This document shows positions 8,118 through 15,551 of a stretch of DNA of 64,000 nt, in pieces; the stretch's first letter is position 1; the number at the start of each line of letters is the position of its first letter. The translations under genes and the position numbers were made by a program. Location: positions 30,375-94,374 of IMG/VR virus record IMGVR_UViG_3300043313_001220. The stretch is one strand, 5' to 3'. The notes beneath the pieces were generated by a model, which was given only the letters and a program-made list of their open reading frames with translations, made no database searches and was not told the origin of the DNA. The stretch comes from a virus.

Positions 8118-8254
8118 CGTGGCCGCCGATGCTTGACCTCGAACCGCCAGAACCGCCAATGGCCCCAGACGCGCCGATGTGTGGCACTGATCAGCGCAAA
8201 ACCGATCGCTAGGCCGCCATGCGCGCCGATCAGCGCGGCCTGCCACGTGCTCAT
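8114..8254 (-). CDS. Small membrane protein (46 aa)
   Basis: Starts MSTWQAALIGAHGGLAIGFA and has one hydrophobic segment (residues 4-22) followed by a basic, tryptophan-rich tail. A strong AGGAGG site lies 6 nt before the ATG, and the ATG overlaps the upstream stop. Probably a single-pass inner membrane peptide of unknown role. Confidence 0.65.
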   Translation of the reverse strand: MSTWQAALIGAHGGLAIGFALISATHRRVWGHWRFWRFEVKHRRPR

Positions 8255-8478
8255 CCTGCCTCCTCCTGTGGTATGCAGGCCCACCAGCCATCCAGCCACG
8301 CCACATCGACGCAAGCCGGACCGTGCGAGGGCCACGGACCGGGTGATCCTACCGGGAGCGGTGCCGGCTGTCCAGCCGGCGGGTCGCATGACGGGGGATG
8401 GCCAAGCAGCAGCAGAGAGGCCATGCCGCCCAGGGCGAACGTGACGAGCATCAATATCACGGTTTCAGCCTTCGACAT
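8251..8478 (-). CDS. Small membrane or secreted protein (75 aa)
   Basis: Begins MSKAETVILMLVTFALGGMA; residues 5-25 form a transmembrane or uncleaved signal segment, followed by a proline-rich stretch and a C-terminal WLDGWWACIP segment with two further cysteines. Unknown function. Its stop overlaps the next small membrane gene, so the two are probably co-translated. Confidence 0.65.
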   Translation of the reverse strand: MSKAETVILMLVTFALGGMASLLLLGHPPSCDPPAGQPAPLPVGSPGPWPSHGPACVDVAWLDGWWACIPQEEAG

Positions 8479-8480
8479 CG

Positions 8481-9329
8481 TCAGACCTCGCCCCGCAGCA
8501 TCGCATCCCGGTGAGCGCGGACCGCTTTGGTGCACGGGCCGTGCTCCCCGCGACGCCGGTCCCCGTACCGCTTCGACCCCTGGTCGGTCGAGTCGACCCA
8601 CCGTGCCGGCTGGCGGTCCGGGCCACGCCGCGGGTCGATCCCACAGGCCGGGCGGTCGCTGCCGCCGATGAACGCATGCAGCGCCTTGCCACCGGACACG
8701 TACCGCCAGCGTGGCATGTAGCGGCTGCGGGTGTGCTCGAACGCCCCGATGTTGTACGGGTCGTCCATCTCCACCATCGGCCCCGCCCGCCGCCAGGTCC
8801 CCCGGCGGGTCGGGGGGGGGGTCTCCAGGATCTCCTGTGGTATGTCGAGGCCCCGGGCGATGGTCTGCAGGGCCATCGCCCGCGCCAGCTCCTGCTGGTC
8901 GGTCAACGGGCGGGCCGCCGGCACGGGGAAGGGCTCGCTCAGCTCGTGCGCCAGCCCATAGCGGTCGGGGTCCAGACCCAGCTCGCGCAGGGCAGGGTCG
9001 AGGATCCGCGTCTTCAGGTCGGCTAGCCACGACTGCTCGGCAGAGGTGAGGAACATCCGACGCGGCTGCTCGGCAGTCACCGCGGCCCCCCCACGTCTGT
9101 AGTGGCCGCCGAACTCGTGGAGCCACTCCCCCGGGCGCACCCGGATCGGGTCGGCGTCGGAACCCTCGACGGTAAACAGCAGATCCACCACACCGGCAAG
9201 GTCCGGTTCGAGCCACCAGATCAGTCGGGGGGTGGCCGTCAGACCGGGGACCATGAACCGTCGGAACCCGGGCGAGTCGATGTCACGCGGGTTGCCGGTC
9301 CACTGCATGTTGCTGACCGGGATACTCAC
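8481..9329 (-). CDS. Hypothetical phage protein
   Basis: A 282-residue soluble protein with GTG start overlapping the upstream stop (GTGA); it begins VSIPVSNMQWTGNPRDIDSP. The middle contains RRMFLTSAEQSWLADLKTRI. The C-terminal third carries many charged residues and three cysteines. I do not recognise the family. A run of ten C bases (sense) encodes prolines near residue 170 and is a potential slippage site. Confidence 0.65.
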   Translation of the reverse strand: MSIPVSNMQWTGNPRDIDSPGFRRFMVPGLTATPRLIWWLEPDLAGVVDLLFTVEGSDADPIRVRPGEWLHEFGGHYRRGGAAVTAEQPRRMFLTSAEQSWLADLKTRILDPALRELGLDPDRYGLAHELSEPFPVPAARPLTDQQELARAMALQTIARGLDIPQEILETPPPTRRGTWRRAGPMVEMDDPYNIGAFEHTRSRYMPRWRYVSGGKALHAFIGGSDRPACGIDPRRGPDRQPARWVDSTDQGSKRYGDRRRGEHGPCTKAVRAHRDAMLRGEV

Positions 9330-9697
9330 TCGATCGCCCCGACCAGGCGCAGGAACGCGGCGACGTACTCGACCCGGTAGTCGGCCAACTGCCACGTGCC
9401 ACCCGGCCCGGTGACGGTGACCCCGATCCGCTGGAACATGCGGGAGTCCAGCTGGAGCTTCCAGGTCCCGAGCCGGGTGGTCCACTTGTGGGGGCTGTCG
9501 CCACCGCCGAGGTGGGCGTGTGTCGGCAGCAGCGCCTCGATCGAATCGCTCCAGGCCATACGGGCACCGGCATCCTGGCCCAGCAGCTTGGCGTCATGCC
9601 AGATCTCCTGTGGGTCCGGGCCGAAGGGGGGCTGCCTGCGGGCCTCCCAGGCGTCCTGTGCGGCAGGGTCCGAACTGGTAGCGGTCGATTCGTTCAC
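9326..9697 (-). CDS. Hypothetical protein
   Basis: A 123-residue protein starting VNESTATSSDPAAQDAWEAR with a GTG preceded by GAGAGGA. The C-terminal half (WTTRLGTWKLQLDSRMFQRI, then VTVTGPGGTWQLADYRVEYV) alternates hydrophobic residues like a small beta domain. No family recognised. Confidence 0.65.
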   Translation of the reverse strand: MNESTATSSDPAAQDAWEARRQPPFGPDPQEIWHDAKLLGQDAGARMAWSDSIEALLPTHAHLGGGDSPHKWTTRLGTWKLQLDSRMFQRIGVTVTGPGGTWQLADYRVEYVAAFLRLVGAIE

Positions 9698-9886
9698 GGG
9701 GGGTCCTCTCGTAGATGCCGGGCCGCTCCGGGGGGATCTTATCGCGGCCACGGGCGGCCCGGCCGTTCGGGGTGGGTATGGGTGGGTGGGGTAGGGCTGT
9801 CGCATGGGGTGAGAACGGAGGGGCAGGTCGATGTGGTGGGGGCGGCTGGGTCAGGGCTGTCGCGCGAGCTGAGATGGAGCGGGTAG
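9698..9886. other. Short non-coding interval, C-rich on the transcribed strand
   Basis: No credible gene. The minus-strand sequence is C-rich and G-poor and has two GCGACAGCCC copies, resembling the CGAC-motif intervals at 5384-5754 and 20240-21480. Confidence 0.4.
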
Positions 9887-10027
9887 TCAGCGGGCGAGGC
9901 CGAGCGCGCCGCACAGGGCAAACGTGGTGAGCAGCCCGACGACGGACAGCCCCACCAGCAGCCCCCCGGCGAGCTTCCACGCGAGCCGGGGGCGTCGCCG
10001 GTGGCTGCGGCTGGTGTACAGTCCCAT
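9887..10027 (-). CDS. Small single-pass membrane protein (46 aa)
   Basis: Translated by hand: MGLYTSRSHRRRPRLAWKLA at the start, then a long hydrophobic segment (GGLLVGLSVVGLLTTFAL) and a short tail. Positively charged residues before the membrane segment predict an N-in orientation. Unknown function. Confidence 0.6.
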   Translation of the reverse strand: MGLYTSRSHRRRPRLAWKLAGGLLVGLSVVGLLTTFALCGALGLAR

Positions 10028-10053
10028 GTCGCTGTCGCCGCCGAGACCGGGGA

Positions 10054-10332
10054 TCACGACCGGTCGGTCTCGGCACCCAGCTGGGGGTTCCGCTTCAGGT
10101 GGTCGATATACCAGCGGCGTGGGGCCTCGTGGGTGATGTCGACGCCGGTCAGGTTGATCAGGTCGAGGGCGATCAGCCGGTAGGGGGTCGGGGGGACGGT
10201 CGCCCGGCGTTCGACGATGTAGTCCATCAGGTCGCCGCCGCCCACCCTTGCCAGTTCGTCCTGTACACGGAACAGCAGGTGGGTGGCCTTCGACTTCGGA
10301 GGTCCGGTAGTGGGGGTGAGTGCGGTTTCCAT
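10054..10332 (-). CDS. First gene of the leftward arm, hypothetical
   Basis: A 92-residue protein starting METALTPTTGPPKSKATHLL, with LARVGGGDLMDYIVERRATV in the middle. The ATG is six nucleotides after a TATCGT -10 box, so the mRNA is probably leaderless. Being promoter-proximal in the divergent control region it could be a regulator, but no helix-turn-helix is obvious. Confidence 0.7.
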   Translation of the reverse strand: METALTPTTGPPKSKATHLLFRVQDELARVGGGDLMDYIVERRATVPPTPYRLIALDLINLTGVDITHEAPRRWYIDHLKRNPQLGAETDRS

Positions 10333-10338
10333 ACCAAA

Positions 10339-10368
10339 ACGATATCCTAGTGACACGGGGGGTGTCAA
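10339..10368 (-). promoter_or_regulatory. Leftward promoter of the divergent control region
   Basis: Minus strand TTGACA (10368-10363), 18-nt spacer, TATCGT (10344-10339). The -35 overlaps a perfect 17-bp palindrome TGACAC-GGGGG-GTGTCA (10351-10367), a likely operator. Six nucleotides separate the -10 box from the ATG at 10332. Confidence 0.65.
10351..10367. promoter_or_regulatory. Palindromic operator candidate
   Basis: TGACAC and GTGTCA arms around five G bases, perfectly symmetric, located between the divergent promoters. The same half-site occurs next to nearly every promoter in the window. Confidence 0.5.
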
Positions 10369-10406
10369 GTGCCGTGCCTTACAGGGTGGGCGGTGTGACA
10401 CAGTGC

Positions 10407-10436
10407 TTGACACCGGGGCGTGGGCGGCTGTAGGGT
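10407..10436 (+). promoter_or_regulatory. Rightward promoter of the divergent control region
   Basis: TTGACA (10407-10412), 18-nt spacer, TAGGGT (10431-10436). A TGACAC copy sits at 10396-10401, 12 bp upstream of the TGACAC that contains the -35 box. The ATG at 10444 is seven nucleotides after the -10 box. Confidence 0.75.
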
Positions 10437-10443
10437 GATCGGC

Positions 10444-10731
10444 ATGACCACCACACAGACCCCCACCCGGCCCGAGCTGCGGCTCGCCGGAGTCCTCCTG
10501 CTCGAAACGCTCGTCGAGCGGCTCCGGGCCCACGGATATATCAGAACCGCCATCGACACCTACACCGACCTGGGCAACCGGCACACCATCCGGCACTCGT
10601 ACGCCAACGGCGAATGGACCCTGTCGTGCGGCTACGACGGCCACCCCCGGCTGGAGGTGCGCTATTCGATCAGAGCGACCATGCCGGACGTCGAGCAGCT
10701 GTTGAACGCGGTCGTGCCCCCGCCGTTCTAG
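10444..10731 (+). CDS. First gene of the rightward arm, hypothetical
   Basis: A 95-residue protein starting MTTTQTPTRPELRLAGVLLL. The first half is helical, the second half has strand-like segments (HTIRHSYANGEWTLSCGYDG). The start codon lies seven nucleotides from the -10 box, pointing to a leaderless mRNA. Position next to the operator region makes a regulatory role possible, but nothing in the sequence proves it. Confidence 0.7.
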   Translation: MTTTQTPTRPELRLAGVLLLETLVERLRAHGYIRTAIDTYTDLGNRHTIRHSYANGEWTLSCGYDGHPRLEVRYSIRATMPDVEQLLNAVVPPPF

Positions 10732-10772
10732 GCAGCCCGGTCCGATACTGTTATGCTGGGCGGAAGCAAGAC

Positions 10773-10798
10773 CCCCGGACGGTGCGAGCCGTCCGGGG
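10773..10798 (+). repeat. Hairpin preceding the first tRNA-like gene
   Basis: CCCCGGACGG pairs with CCGTCCGGGG around a TGCGAG loop. The tRNA-like acceptor stem starts four nucleotides later. A near-copy precedes the second tRNA-like gene. Confidence 0.6.
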
Positions 10799-10802
10799 CG
10801 TG

Positions 10803-10909
10803 GGGGCGGTAGCGCAGCGTGGTAGCGCGGGAGGACGAAGGTGGGAGGCCGGTGCACCGGCACCCACTGGGGGGCCTTCAGGTCGCAGGTTCAAATCCTG
10901 CCCGCCCCC
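10803..10909 (+). tRNA. tRNA-like gene 1 with 33-nt anticodon-loop insertion
   Basis: Acceptor GGGGCGG (10803-10809) pairs perfectly with CCGCCCC (10902-10908). TA at positions 8-9, D stem GCGC/GCGC with loop AGCGTGGTA, variable loop AGGTC and T arm GCAGG-TTCAAAT-CCTGC are all canonical. The anticodon stem can be drawn as GGAGG (10830-10834) with CCTTC (10875-10879), but the loop is 40 nt instead of 7 and holds a hairpin (GTGGG...CCCAC enclosing CCGGTGCACCGG). No anticodon can be assigned. CCA is not encoded. It may be an intron-bearing, degenerate or repurposed tRNA. Confidence 0.6.
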
Positions 10910-10913
10910 CGGC

Positions 10914-10937
10914 CCCGGATGGTGCGAACCGTCCGGG
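10914..10937 (+). repeat. Hairpin preceding the second tRNA-like gene
   Basis: CCCGGATGG pairs with CCGTCCGGG (one G-U pair) around a TGCGAA loop. It is a diverged copy of the hairpin at 10773-10798 and again ends four nucleotides before a tRNA-like acceptor stem. Confidence 0.55.
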
Positions 10938-10941
10938 ACAT

Positions 10942-11102
10942 GGGGTGGTAGCTCAACGGTCGAGCACCGCCGTTGTCCGGATTCCTGGAAGCCCCCGGGT
11001 GCGCACCCGGGAGTGGACAAGGCCCGGATGCGGCGGAGGCGTGCCGGTCCTGCGCGAGAGCTCGCGCTACCGGCCAAGCGGGTTCGACACCCGCCCACCC
11101 CC
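10942..11102 (+). tRNA. tRNA-like gene 2 with large anticodon-loop and variable-arm insertions
   Basis: Acceptor GGGGTGG (10942-10948) pairs perfectly with CCACCCC (11095-11101). D stem GCTC/GAGC and T arm GCGGG-TTCGACA-CCCGC are canonical. CCGCC (10967-10971) and GGCGG (11032-11036) can form the anticodon stem, but 60 nt lie between them, including TTGTCC/GGACAA and a CCCGGGTGCGCACCCGGG hairpin. The variable region is 41 nt and folds as GCCGG/CCGGC around a GCGCGA/TCGCGC hairpin. CCA is not encoded. No anticodon can be named. Confidence 0.55.
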
Positions 11103-11324
11103 CTGAGCGCACCAGCTCAGACATACCGTGCGGCGCAAGCCGGACGAGGAGTCGAACGGTGCACAGCGCCTGAGTGCACTCGGGCGCGAGTCGGGAGTTG
11201 TCACCCGGCGAGCCGGGTACGGGCTGGGCCTGACAGACCCAAGCCGCCGACGTACGGGAGGGTGTGCGTGACACCGCAGCGGCCGGCAGGCCGTCCGGGT
11301 GAGACCCCCGGCACCCTCCACCCC
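11103..11324 (+). other. Hairpin-rich non-coding stretch after the tRNA-like genes
   Basis: No gene is credible here. Visible hairpins include CTGAGC-GCACCA-GCTCAG (11103-11120), GCGCCTGAGTGCACTCGGGCGC and ACCCGGC-GA-GCCGGGT. They could be processing or termination signals for the tRNA-like transcript. Confidence 0.4.
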
Positions 11325-11353
11325 TGGCCAGACCAAACGCTGGCTGGTAGGAT
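11325..11353 (+). promoter_or_regulatory. Promoter for the HNH gene upstream of purZ
   Basis: TGGCCA, 17-nt spacer, TAGGAT; the ATG at 11361 follows after seven nucleotides, the same geometry as other leaderless starts in the window. Confidence 0.55.
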
Positions 11354-11360
11354 CGAGCCT

Positions 11361-11819
11361 ATGGCCACCTGTGTCAACGGACACGTTGACCCACCCCGTT
11401 ACAAGAACGCCACCTGCAAGCGGTGCGCAATAGAGAAAGCGGACGCCTACCGGAAAGCCAATCCAGAGAAAAAGCGAATCCGCGAGGCCAAAAGGGCCCG
11501 AATCAAGAGGCGAGAGGACCGACATGCCGCGCTGGCTGCCTATGGTGGTGTCTGTGCCTGCTGTGGGGAGCACCGAGAGCCGTTTCTGGTGCTCGACCAC
11601 ATCAACGGCGATGGCGCGGAACACCGCCGCATGATGCAACCCAATGCCGGACCCCATGCGCCTGCCGGCTATCGTACTTACCAGTGGCTACGCTTGCGTG
11701 GGTACCCACCCGGCCTGCAAGTGTTGTGCGCCAACTGCAACATGGCCAAAGAACGCGGCATCTGCCCGCACCAAGAAGGAAGTGAGACCCCCCGTGGGAT
11801 TGCTGCAAGTCATAGTTGA
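11361..11819 (+). CDS. HNH homing endonuclease (CPHQ subfamily)
   Basis: A 152-residue protein beginning MATCVNGHVDPPRYKNATCK, a zinc knuckle, followed by a basic linker and an HNH domain: CACCGEHREPFLVLDHINGDG, HRRMMQ, YQWLRLRGYPPGLQVLC, CNMAKERGICPHQ. Two more genes here (13870 and 28219) share the DH-N-DG and CPHQ signature, so they are paralogous mobile endonucleases. The gene ends 26 nt inside the purZ gene. Confidence 0.85.
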   Translation: MATCVNGHVDPPRYKNATCKRCAIEKADAYRKANPEKKRIREAKRARIKRREDRHAALAAYGGVCACCGEHREPFLVLDHINGDGAEHRRMMQPNAGPHAPAGYRTYQWLRLRGYPPGLQVLCANCNMAKERGICPHQEGSETPRGIAASHS

Positions 11820-12867
11820 TGGTCAATTCGGATCGTCCGGCAAGGGCGCTGTGGCGGCACACCTGGCACGCCAAGAGCACAAGAGCGGGCGACACGTCGC
11901 CGCTGTGCGGGTGGGGGGGCCAAATGCGGGTCACTCCGCCTGTGACGACAGCGGGGTCAAGTGGGCCCTGCGTCAAATTCCGGTGGCCGTGGTGGCGGAC
12001 CCGAACGCCCAGCTCTACATCGCCGCCGGGTCCGAGGTGGACCTGGAGGTGCTGTGTGACGAGGCTGAACGGCTCGAAGCCGCTGGTCACAAGGTCTACG
12101 ACCGCCTCGTCATCGACCGGATGGCGACCGTGCTGGAGCCCCGGCACCGTGAGCAGGAGGGCGCGTTCAACCTGAACGAGCGGATCGGCAGCACGGCCAA
12201 AGGCATCGGTGCAGCCCGGTCCGAACGAATCTGGCGGACCGCCCGGGTCGTCCGCGATTTGGCCGACGACATCGAAGACGACCGGATCACCTCGTTCGCC
12301 GTCGGGAGCGTCGCGGCAGCGCTCCGCAACCATCTCGCCCAGGGCGGGACGGCCCAAGTCGAGTGTTCGCAGGGCTTCGGCCTGAGCCTCTACCACGAGT
12401 TCTACCCCCAGGTCACCTCCAGCGACACCACCACGCTCGGGTTCCTCTCGATGGCCGGGGTCGCCCCCTGGGATAAGGCCGTGACCGACTTCGAGGTCTG
12501 GGTGACCCTGCGTCCGAATCCGATCAGAGTCGCCGGGGCCAGCGGCCCGCTGCTCGGGGAGACCACCTGGGAGGCCCTGGGGCTCGCCGAAGAGAAGACC
12601 ACGGTCACCCAGCGGGTGCGGCGGGTCGGCGTTTGGGACCCGCAGTTGGCCCGGGACGCGATCGCCGCCAACGGCGGGGCAGGATTCAATGACACCGTCC
12701 GGATCGCCCTGATGATGCTCGACTATGTGGACCCCTCGGTCGCCGGGGTCACCGAAGCCAGCGCGCTGACCGACAAGGCCATCGAGTTTATCCACATGGT
12801 CCAGAAAGACGCCGGGTCGTATGTCCGGCTGGCTGGGACGTCTGACCGCACGGCGATCGAACTGTGA
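11794..12867 (+). CDS. purZ: PurZ-like N6-succino-2-aminoadenylate synthase
   Basis: A 357-residue member of the adenylosuccinate synthetase superfamily. The P-loop region reads GQFGSSGKGAVAAHLA (residues 10-25): where PurA has a catalytic Asp (GDEGKG) this protein has Ser14, as in phage PurZ enzymes. PNAGH (43-47), IGSTAKGIG (about 131), SQGFGLSLYHEFYP (about 192) and IRVAGASG (about 245) also match the phage PurZ pattern. PurZ joins Asp to dGMP with ATP; PurB then releases fumarate to give 2-amino-dAMP, the precursor of the Z base. I chose the GTG at 11794 because it sits one strand before the P-loop and follows AAGGAAG. The upstream HNH gene overlaps by 26 nt. PurB is encoded at 21499. Confidence 0.85.
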   Translation: MGLLQVIVDGQFGSSGKGAVAAHLARQEHKSGRHVAAVRVGGPNAGHSACDDSGVKWALRQIPVAVVADPNAQLYIAAGSEVDLEVLCDEAERLEAAGHKVYDRLVIDRMATVLEPRHREQEGAFNLNERIGSTAKGIGAARSERIWRTARVVRDLADDIEDDRITSFAVGSVAAALRNHLAQGGTAQVECSQGFGLSLYHEFYPQVTSSDTTTLGFLSMAGVAPWDKAVTDFEVWVTLRPNPIRVAGASGPLLGETTWEALGLAEEKTTVTQRVRRVGVWDPQLARDAIAANGGAGFNDTVRIALMMLDYVDPSVAGVTEASALTDKAIEFIHMVQKDAGSYVRLAGTSDRTAIEL

Positions 12868-13019
12868 TGCAGGTCCCGACCCCCCCGTTGGACGCCCCCG
12901 CCCGTAGAAGGCGGGGGCTGGCCGTCGCCTGGGCGATGGTGATCGGCGTGTTCATGCTCGGTTTCTGCTGCGGCGGTGTCACCGTGATCGCCGCGCTCTC
13001 ATCCGCCCTGTCCGACTAG
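12867..13019 (+). CDS. Small single-pass membrane protein (50 aa)
   Basis: Start codon overlaps the purZ stop (TGATG). Sequence MQVPTPPLDAPARRRRGLAV, then a hydrophobic segment (AWAMVIGVFMLGFCCGGVTV). Basic residues before the membrane segment predict N-in topology. Unknown role. Confidence 0.6.
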   Translation: MQVPTPPLDAPARRRRGLAVAWAMVIGVFMLGFCCGGVTVIAALSSALSD

Positions 13020-13036
13020 CACAACCCGGAGGACCC

Positions 13037-13900
13037 ATGCCACAGAACCGCCCCCCGGTCGGGTACGGCCGAACAACAGCTGCCACCGACAAGCCGCAGC
13101 CGCACACCTCCGAGTACACGCTGTCCGAGGACGAAGCGGGGGGGGCGACCGACAGCCCCCCCGCGCTGCTGCTCCCCGGTACCTGGGTGAAAGCCCCCCG
13201 GGCCGCGGTGCTCGGGCTCGGGCATGGCCAGGGCGATAACCCGGCAGACGTTGACGAACAGGCCGGGGGGCGGGTTACACCACCCCCGGCCTCCACGCTG
13301 ACGAGCGAGGAGACGGCCAACCCGCGCGGGGCCCTCACCTCCCTGCGCAACCAGCCCCCCCCGGAGCCACCGGGAGAGGTCGAAGAGCCTGCACGGTGGA
13401 TCGCCCCCACCCATGTGCTCGGGATCAACGGGGAGCCGCTGCCGGAGGGCCTGCCGCCGCCGCCCCCGCCTCGACCGATAGACGCCCTGACCCAAGCGGT
13501 CGAGCAGCTGTTCGACATCCAGACCGAGAAAGAACTGGACCCGGAACCCGGGCACGGCGGCAGCGAAGAGTTGGCCGCGTGGTGGCATGGGGTGGCGGAC
13601 TCCGATCTGGAGATGCTGCTGCCGAAAGCCGTCGAGTACAGCGCCCATGACCTGCGGATGACGGGCCACATCATGGCGGACCTCATGGACATCAAAGTGG
13701 ACGACGCATTCGCCGCTGAACTCGCCTGCGCGGTGTACTTGATGTCTAAGGTAACGCGCATTCTGGGGGCATACAAGGACGGACGGCTCCCTGCCATAGA
13801 TTCGATAACGGACGCTCGGGTGTATGCTACAATGATGGCCAGAATTCGCGACAGGGGGGGCTGGCCCGGTTGGAACGATGCAAAAACGGACATGGGCTGA
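13037..13900 (+). CDS. Conserved actinophage protein of unknown function
   Basis: A 287-residue protein. The first 150 residues are Pro/Gly-rich and probably disordered. The C-terminal 110 residues are helical: HDLRMTGHIMADLMDIKVDD, AVYLMSKVTRILGAYKDGRL and DARVYATMMARIRDRGGWPG. That domain resembles a widespread actinophage hypothetical family seen near replication and nucleotide genes. The ribosome site GGAGGA precedes the ATG. Its 3' end overlaps the following HNH gene by 31 nt. Confidence 0.75.
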   Translation: MPQNRPPVGYGRTTAATDKPQPHTSEYTLSEDEAGGATDSPPALLLPGTWVKAPRAAVLGLGHGQGDNPADVDEQAGGRVTPPPASTLTSEETANPRGALTSLRNQPPPEPPGEVEEPARWIAPTHVLGINGEPLPEGLPPPPPPRPIDALTQAVEQLFDIQTEKELDPEPGHGGSEELAAWWHGVADSDLEMLLPKAVEYSAHDLRMTGHIMADLMDIKVDDAFAAELACAVYLMSKVTRILGAYKDGRLPAIDSITDARVYATMMARIRDRGGWPGWNDAKTDMG

Positions 13901-14505
13901 CGGCTGAGAACACCCGTGTCTATGAACGGAAGACGGGGCCTCGCGCGGGCAAGCTGGAGCGCCAGTGTGTCGACTGCCAGCGCGAGGCCCAGGGGAGGTA
14001 TCGGGACTCGGGCGGTCTCGCCGCCAAGACCCGCGCACGACGCAAGGAAGTCGATCGGTCTGTGCCACAACCCCTATGCGGCTGTGGCAACGGGCGGCGG
14101 ACACTGCCGTCCACCCGCAACGGCCCCGGTGCCACGGGCCGCTGCTCGGTCTGCCACCAAGCCATCGTACGCCGTTGGCAGAAGAACAACCCCGAGGCCC
14201 ACCGCGCTGGCCAACAGCGTCGCTATCGGGCACTCATGGACGGCTTCATCACCACATATGGGGGCAGCTGCGAATGCTGCGGTGAAGCCGAACGCCGATT
14301 CCTCACCCTCGACCACGTCAACAACGACGGGGGCGGGCGCGACCGCAACCAGACTCCCGGCCTGGGCACCAGTACGATCCTGCGCCGCCTGCGCCGGGAC
14401 GGGTGGCCGCGAGACCCGACATATGCCCTGGCCTGCTTCAACTGCAACTCAGGACGCCATCTAAACGGGGGCATCTGCCCCCACCAGGAGAGGAACACCG
14501 AATGA
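13870..14505 (+). CDS. HNH homing endonuclease (CPHQ subfamily)
   Basis: A 211-residue protein with two N-terminal zinc knuckles (CKNGHGLTAEN...CVDC; CGCGNG...CSVC) and a C-terminal HNH domain: CECCGEAERRFLTLDHVNND, CFNCNSGRHLNGGICPHQ. No ATG or GTG is available before the first cysteine, so a TTG start at 13870 is used, which is weak evidence. Paralogous to the genes at 11361 and 28219. Confidence 0.75.
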   Translation: MERCKNGHGLTAENTRVYERKTGPRAGKLERQCVDCQREAQGRYRDSGGLAAKTRARRKEVDRSVPQPLCGCGNGRRTLPSTRNGPGATGRCSVCHQAIVRRWQKNNPEAHRAGQQRRYRALMDGFITTYGGSCECCGEAERRFLTLDHVNNDGGGRDRNQTPGLGTSTILRRLRRDGWPRDPTYALACFNCNSGRHLNGGICPHQERNTE

Positions 14506-15551
14506 CGACCCCCAACGGACCAGTGGCCTATATGGCCGAGCCCATCGACTTCTCGTCAGGCCCCAGCACCGACGGCCACCGTGTCACCCAGGCCCTGCCC
14601 GACTACGGCGTAGCGGTCTACCGGCCCGCGACCGCCTGGCACGGTGGGATCTACGCCCCCGGCACCGTCGAGACCATCAACCGCGCCGCACTGCTGGCCG
14701 CCGACGTGGTCATCGCCAACCTCGCCACCGGCCTGGTCAGCTACGGGACCCCGATGGAGATCGAAGCAGCCACCGCCGCCGGCATCCAGGTGGTGGTCCT
14801 GTGGCCGCCCGCGACCGCCCAATCGGTCAGCCTGCGGGCCAACCCCCGGGTCGCGTTCGTCGCGACCGCCGACGAGGCGGTCGAGCTGGCCGCCGAACTG
14901 GCCCAGGCGCACTACGCCAAACGCGAGATCGAACGGGAGCAGAAGACCGCCGACATCCGCAGTCGGCTGGATGCGCAGCGCCAGCTGCGGTTCACGATGG
15001 CGCTCGGCCACGAGGCCCCCCGGCCCGCACTGGCCGACGACAGCGGCATGGACCTGGTCACCGCCGTGGACACCGTCATCCCGCCGCACACTTTTGTAGA
15101 CATACAGAGCACCGTTACGGGTATCCAGATCCCCGAGGGCATGTGGGCGCTGATCACCGGCAGGAGCTCGGCCATCCGCAAGCGTGGCCTGCTGGTCCCG
15201 AACGGGGTGATCGACCACGGGTGGCGCGGCCCGCTGATGGCCGGGGTCTACAACCTCGGGACCGAACCTGTGACCGTCCTGGCCGGGGAGCGGGTCGCCC
15301 AAGTGATCCTGATGCCGAACACCACCGAGCAGGTCGATATCGTCAAGGTCGAACGGCTCGACCCCCACGAGCGTGGAACACGCGGCTTCGGTTCGACAGG
15401 GACCGGCCTGGGCGGGGTGATCGGCACGATGACACTTTGCTCACCCGCGAACCCCGAGCTGCACGAGCCTTACCGCATCCAGACCGCCGAGCAAGAAGCC
15501 GCCGAGTACGCCCGGGTCGACGCGCTACAGCCGGTAAACCCGATCGGCTGA
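14502..15551 (+). CDS. Nucleoside deoxyribosyltransferase-like / dUTPase fusion
   Basis: A 349-residue two-domain protein. Residues 1-135 (VAYMAEPIDFSSGPSTDGHR, LLAADVVIANL, GTPMEIEAATAAGIQVVVLW) look like a nucleoside 2-deoxyribosyltransferase/SLOG-type Rossmann domain. Residues 160-305 form a trimeric dUTPase with motifs DDSGMDL (about 180), GRSSAIRK (about 220), GVIDHGWRG (about 238), ERVAQVILMP (about 264) and RGTRGFGSTG (about 293). The enzyme would remove dUTP and supply dUMP; the first domain may act on nucleosides or only bind nucleotides. ATG overlaps the HNH stop. It fits the nucleotide remodelling theme set by PurZ and PurB. Confidence 0.85.
   Translation: MTTPNGPVAYMAEPIDFSSGPSTDGHRVTQALPDYGVAVYRPATAWHGGIYAPGTVETINRAALLAADVVIANLATGLVSYGTPMEIEAATAAGIQVVVLWPPATAQSVSLRANPRVAFVATADEAVELAAELAQAHYAKREIEREQKTADIRSRLDAQRQLRFTMALGHEAPRPALADDSGMDLVTAVDTVIPPHTFVDIQSTVTGIQIPEGMWALITGRSSAIRKRGLLVPNGVIDHGWRGPLMAGVYNLGTEPVTVLAGERVAQVILMPNTTEQVDIVKVERLDPHERGTRGFGSTGTGLGGVIGTMTLCSPANPELHEPYRIQTAEQEAAEYARVDALQPVNPIG

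Noticed and set aside
8479-9216. Upstream part of the 321-codon frame ending at 8251
   Set aside because: It overlaps a better gene (8481-9329) and is Arg/Pro/Gly low-complexity; only the last 75 codons, with a membrane segment, are kept.
10803-11102. Two ordinary tRNA genes with named anticodons
   Set aside because: Acceptor, D and T arms are good, but no 7-nt anticodon loop can be formed, so I do not name an amino acid.
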